64,000 nucleotides of DNA from Chlorops oryzae (lineage: Eukaryota; Arthropoda; Insecta; Diptera; Chloropidae): positions 101,182,436 through 101,246,435 of the forward strand of contig CM035807.1 of the NCBI GenBank assembly GCA_020466095.1. The letters run 5' to 3'. The notes beneath the pieces are model-generated. The model made no database searches, had not been told where the DNA came from, and saw nothing but the letters and a program-made list of their open reading frames with translations. Below are positions 59,912 to 64,000 of this stretch, one piece after another (position 1 is the stretch's first letter; the number at the start of each line of letters is the position of its first letter). Position numbers and translations under genes: made by a program.

Positions 59912-61260
59912 TGTATCATAGCATATTCAGTATGTTGGTTCCTTCCGGTTGGTGATTTTTGTTGTTGTTGTTATTTATTTCTTTTTGGTCGTCGAAATTC
60001 GCGTTGGTGTTTTTTCTTTTTCTTTTTTGCAAAATTAAAATTTCAATTTAGAAAATTTTGCTTTCACATTAATTGAGAATGTATAATTAAGAGCGCTTAC
60101 TTAAATTAATTAGAACTTCCGATAATTACAACTTATTTTTTTATGAATCGAATAATTATGATTATTATTGTTGTTGTTGTATTTATTCTTTGTTTCGATT
60201 AACCATCGAGTGCGAATTAATCGATTAATTTATGTTGGATTAATTACTTTAGAATAATTTCATAAGAATTGCATGAGAAAACGATTAGACGAACGATGGC
60301 GTGGGGCGGGGGGCGGAGGGCGTTTGGAAGGCGGCGAATGAGTGTGCAATTGCAAATACGATAAATGCAGGCGGAGCACACTCGTTTTCCCTTTTCCCCT
60401 GTTCTTTTTCGCTCTCTTTCTCTCTTTGTTTGTCTTTCTCGAATTTGAATTTTTTTCTTCCCTTTCGTCTTGCTATGATTTTGTCTCTGTTATGTTTTTG
60501 TTTTTTTTTAATATTTTTTTTATATTTTTGTTGTATTTTTTTTTGTGTTTTGTTGTTGCTGTTTTGCAGCAGTTGTTGCTTTTTTGTAAAAGTTTTTGAG
60601 CACTAAGTTTTTCCTCTACAATTTTCTTGATTTTTTTCGTTTTCTTTAATAAATTTTTTTCCTTAGTGCTTATTACGTTGGATTTTCCTCGTTTATTTGC
60701 ATATTTGTTTTTTGTTTTTGTTGTTGTTGGCTTACAGCCGAACTAAAGTTATTGCTTTGATTACAGTTTTGTTGTTGTTTTTTTTTGTGTGATTTGTTTG
60801 CTTTTTTCTTAATTTAATTAAATTAATTTAAATTTTTTTTACTTAATTTTTGTTTCGCATTATTTTTTTTTCGGGAATTAAGAGAGCACTTGGTTTTTCT
60901 TTGTGATTGCTACGACTTAAAAAAGGCAAATTTTTTTTAAATTTTTAATTTACTATTTTAATTTGAAAAATTTTAAATTTGATTTTTGATTTTATGTTTT
61001 CCACTTAATCGATCTATTTAGGTGTATGTATTACGCATGCTATTTTAAATTTTATTTGTATATATATATATATATGTATATATAAATATTTAAGTAAAAT
61101 GAAGACTATTTTGAATTGTATTGCTTATTTTTGCATTTAGGCATTTAATTTTTGTTTTGTTTCCTTCTTCTTTTCTTTTCTTTTGCTTTGTTTTTTTTTT
61201 TTTTGTGTTCTTTTCAGCTTAATATCAAATTATTCCTCGCACGTGAGACTCTTTCGACAA
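59912..61260 (-). other. Possible 5' leader and upstream region of the minus-strand exon
   Basis: Read on the minus strand this is A-rich with many CAACAACAA and CAGCAACAACTGCTGC-like runs (near 59955-59975, 60170-60180, 60550-60575 and 60715-60730), a style common in long fly 5' leaders. It also holds a (TA)n run at 61066-61086. No transcription start or splice acceptor is shown. Poly-Phe frames on the plus strand are by-products. Confidence 0.35.
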
Positions 61261-61363
61261 TCCGAAAATGAATTGAATGAGCTGAAAGTGAAGGGAAGAA
61301 ATTCTAATTAGACGATGTTTATTTATTATTTGCTTTTCAACATTAATAGGATAGGATAGGATT

Positions 61364-61396
<33 letters not shown>

Positions 61397-61988
61397 AAAA
61401 AGGTGACGGTTGAAATATACACTTGGGCTGTCAAAGCAACTGACGTCATATTTTGACAAATAAACGGAATGAATTTTGAAAAAATTTTGCAAGAAATTTC
61501 GAGAATTATTTGCAGTGAAATGCAAATGAGAAAGCAAAACTTTTGCTTCTGCTTTCTTAACACAACAATAGACATGTTTTTTGGCTAGGTTCGATTTTTT
61601 TTTTTTTTTTTTTTTTTTTTTTCAAATAAAAATTTATACTTATAAATTTAAAAAACACTTAGCAACCCAGCGAGCATTTATGTATATCAAACATATCAGA
61701 CTAATGCCCTGATTATGTATGACAAGTATACTCAAACTAGTTGTCATTTGAAGACTAGTTATTATTTCAGTATAATGCTTTATAACTAGCATAGCCCTCT
61801 AGGCCCAAGACCGCCTCTAGACGTCCTAACTTCTTTTCACAATTGCTAACAGCGGGGTATATAATGTTCCACGCCTAGCACTGATTTTTCAACAAAATCG
61901 CATGTTAGGGGGCACACTGCATAAAAAGACACATTCACACAAGCACAAGAAGAACCCCTCGTGGTATCACAACGGGACGGTATACGGT
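61261..61988. other. Unassigned sequence with long A and T runs
   Basis: An A-run (61366-61394, continuing as AAAG) and a T-run (61595-61622) are the main features. A 116-codon minus frame (61225-61575) crosses the A-run and has no known domain. Confidence 0.45.
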
Positions 61989-62562
61989 CCAGCGGGAAAT
62001 TATCTCCTCCATGAGAAAGTCATCAGTGAAATCATCGATGACATATAGGTGACAGTATCATGCATGACAATTTGGGGGACATGTCATCGTAGAGGTGTGC
62101 TGTTCATGTGCTTGATTCTGATTGGCTACTATAATTTAAATAAGGTTTTAGCGTCTGTTGAGTGTTAGCATGTAGTGGCGTAGAGGATGACTACTCGACC
62201 CAGAATCCGAAAATCGTTGGTTCGATTCATGGTTGAGGCGAACAAAAATTGTTAAAAATAGATTTTCGAAATATTCAAAGAGATGACAAAGAAGAGACTT
62301 TTTCAACTGATTTCAATCACAATTGAGATTTAGAGAGATAAGAAAATGAGCTGCTCTCTCAAATGATTTGTTCGCCATAGCACCCCGTAGCATGACATGT
62401 CATGGTAGGAGTCACCAGTGACAATTTCTAATCCCACGGTAAATTCACTGTCCAACTCCTGTACAAATGTCATACAAAATGTCCTATGAAAGCGCATGCG
62501 GGCCGGCTCCAAAGTCACCCTGACGACTTCATCGATGATGTCAGGGGGACATTTCCCGCTGG
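61989..62562. mobile_element. 574-bp inverted-repeat element enclosing a tRNA-like sequence
   Basis: The ends are an exact 12-bp inverted repeat, CCAGCGGGAAAT (61989-62000, inverted at 62551-62562), with a further matching subterminal block ATCATCGATGA. TGACATGTCAT-type motifs repeat inside. Flanks are GC-rich (CGGT on the left, GGGGG on the right) and no target duplication is clear. No transposase. A 103-codon minus frame covers the right half, without a known domain. Superfamily unknown. Confidence 0.55.
62166..62229 (+). ncRNA. tRNA-like segment with B box inside the element
   Basis: GGTTCGATTCA (62219-62229) matches the Pol III B box well. TAGCATGTAGTGG (62166-62178) is a weak A box. The stretch between recalls a tRNA (AGGATGACTACTCGACCCAG), but stems do not close convincingly. 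Likely a decayed tRNA-derived insertion. Confidence 0.3.
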
Positions 62563-64000
62563 GGGGGTTAAGCGGCAGCCACTCCATCAGACATACATAT
62601 TTAAAAGAAATGTCTTGAAAAAGTCTGCAACTCTTGTTCACTTTTTATCCTCACAATTTAAAATTTCCCAAGTATTTTACTTGGAATTCTAACCGAAATG
62701 TGTGAAAATTATTCCGAATTTTATTGGACAATGCGTTCCGATTTCTTGTCAACCGCCCATATACAAACATTCGGTTTCGTTTTCTGACCAACTTCGCCAT
62801 CAGACAAGGCATTTTTTCAGACAATCATCCAGATTTCTCTTAGAAATCGGAAAGAATTGTTCGCTGGGTATTCAGAGTAAAATAACTTTTTATAAGAAAC
62901 ACTTTTCTATTATGAAAGCAAGACAAACGTTCGGGCTGAAAACTTTTATTATTTTCTCAACTGCTTTGCTTCAAAATACCTTATCGATATCATTCAAGGC
63001 CTTTTTGTGTGCTAAAAATGATATCCACAATCATACGACTGCTGTATGTGCGGTAGCTAGTGACGTAGACGTCAAATGATAAAAGAAAATGGAAACGCGA
63101 ACAACACATTCCGTATTCGAGTGATTAGAATTGAGGCACGAGAATCGAGTCGCGATCGACCGATCGATCGATCGAGCGATCGAGCACAGAGAACTGTCCG
63201 CCTAAGGAGAGGACGATCTGACTGTATCAATCTCTAGCATTCCAACTTAATCGATTTGAAAATAATTTACATTAGTTAGAAGATAACTAAATATAAGCAT
63301 AAGGGAGATCTCTTCTTCATGCCCCGTTCAAACTCGACATGAAATATTTATCAGTGACTGAAAAAGAAGACAGACGATGACAACAACAACCGAGGATAGA
63401 ATGCCTAAGACATTACCTCATTGCTTAGAATGACTTGCAGTAGCGTCGTCGTCGTGCCCGTGTGTCTTGAGACCATATGTTAAATTCGATCTTAAGGATA
63501 TTTTGGCCCCTCTCTCTAACACACACACATTCTCTCTCTCACTCTTTCACTCTCTTACACACTCACCCTCTCACTCTTTCACTCTATCACACACGTACTG
63601 TCCCTCATAATGTTACGCTCTCCGTTTTCCTTCTTATTTGACGAAATCATTTCATTGCGTTATCCTTTGAAGCATGCACATCTGCTTGGTAAACAGGAGA
63701 GACGAAAACAGCAGGTGTTGCGCGCATGTGCAAAGCAATCGGTAAGCCAACAGTAACGAACAGCAACAGATTTTGTCGATTTGTATCTTTCTGATGTGCA
63801 CTAAATTCGTTCCAAAAAGTGACTTTTGTGTCCCGAACAAAACATATCCGTATGTATGTGTACAATTTGATGTGAGTGGAATGTGTTTATTTTTTGTTAT
63901 TAACACTTGAGGGGGCATTGACGCTCTCGAGTGTTCTCGCAAAAGTCGTGGAAGAGAGGGAATTATCAATCAAATTCCAAATTGGTAAGGTAGAAGGAAG
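62563..64000. other. Unassigned sequence to window end
   Basis: Contains a (GATC)n-like run (63155-63183), a CTCTCACTCTTTCACTC-type run (63508-63595) and CGTCGTCGT (63446-63454). A 125-codon plus frame (62702-63079) has no recognised domain or splice context. No gene is called. Confidence 0.45.

Noticed and set aside
61429..61450. Minus-strand TCAGTT initiator-like motif as promoter of the candidate exon
   Set aside because: A six-base match without TATA, downstream element or transcript evidence is not enough.
62330..63079. Two frames of 103 and 125 codons on opposite strands
   Set aside because: The first lies within an inverted-repeat element and the second in plain AT-rich sequence; neither has a known domain.

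Overview
The window looks like AT-rich nuclear DNA from a higher fly (Diptera). The support is indirect: many CATA/ACATATGTACATA-type microsatellites, dense TA-flanked miniature transposons, a (GGAC)n-bearing dispersed repeat tail of a kind common in dipteran genomes, and a 5'-truncated non-LTR retrotransposon with a TAA-rich tail. The species cannot be fixed from the sequence. There is no sign of bacterial organisation and no CRISPR array.

Coding content is almost nil. The only convincing host coding signal is a short candidate first coding exon on the minus strand (59880-59911, MDAKKLPPKAR then a GTGAGT donor), with an A- and CAA-rich possible leader at higher coordinates. If it is real, everything below about 59.9 kb on the minus strand would be first intron or lie beyond it, and no second exon was recognised. 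The other clear coding relic is the C-terminal part of a non-LTR retrotransposon reverse transcriptase protein (24440-25105, minus).

The rest is mobile-element relics and simple repeats. Inverted-repeat elements include: a three-copy TA-flanked family (4341-4882, 23967-25420, 48736-49320), one copy split by the retrotransposon with a 13-bp target duplication; a 637-bp TA element with a central palindrome (1500-2136); pogo-like elements (7451-7622, 23272-23351, 37659-37795, 38683-38823, 42393-42584); piggyBac-like TTAA elements (21762-21833, 46109-46248, 47172-47325); Harbinger-like elements (56251-56604, 58779-59297); a two-copy family with CCCGGG near its ends (50897-51108, 56725-57023); and single elements at 5887-6102, 23554-23763 and 61989-62562. 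tRNA-like Pol III promoter boxes occur at 59631-59697 and 62166-62229, and a SINE-like unit at 42176-42345.

Large tandem arrays are: TA-rich decamers (8335-8887), a purine tract (10405-11515), (CAGA)n (27895-29412), an 18-bp AT satellite with an ~0.8-kb higher-order duplication (33610-35390), a TTAGG/TTATG/TTAAG array (40805-42175), a GTT-rich 21-bp minisatellite (43760-44235) and a second purine tract (57918-58410). A 100-N assembly gap lies at 15917-16016. Long open frames in these arrays are by-products of repeat periodicity. No novel multi-gene system is visible; the most informative signals are the nested insertion with two empty sites, the telomere-like array joined to a SINE-like unit, and the isolated first exon.
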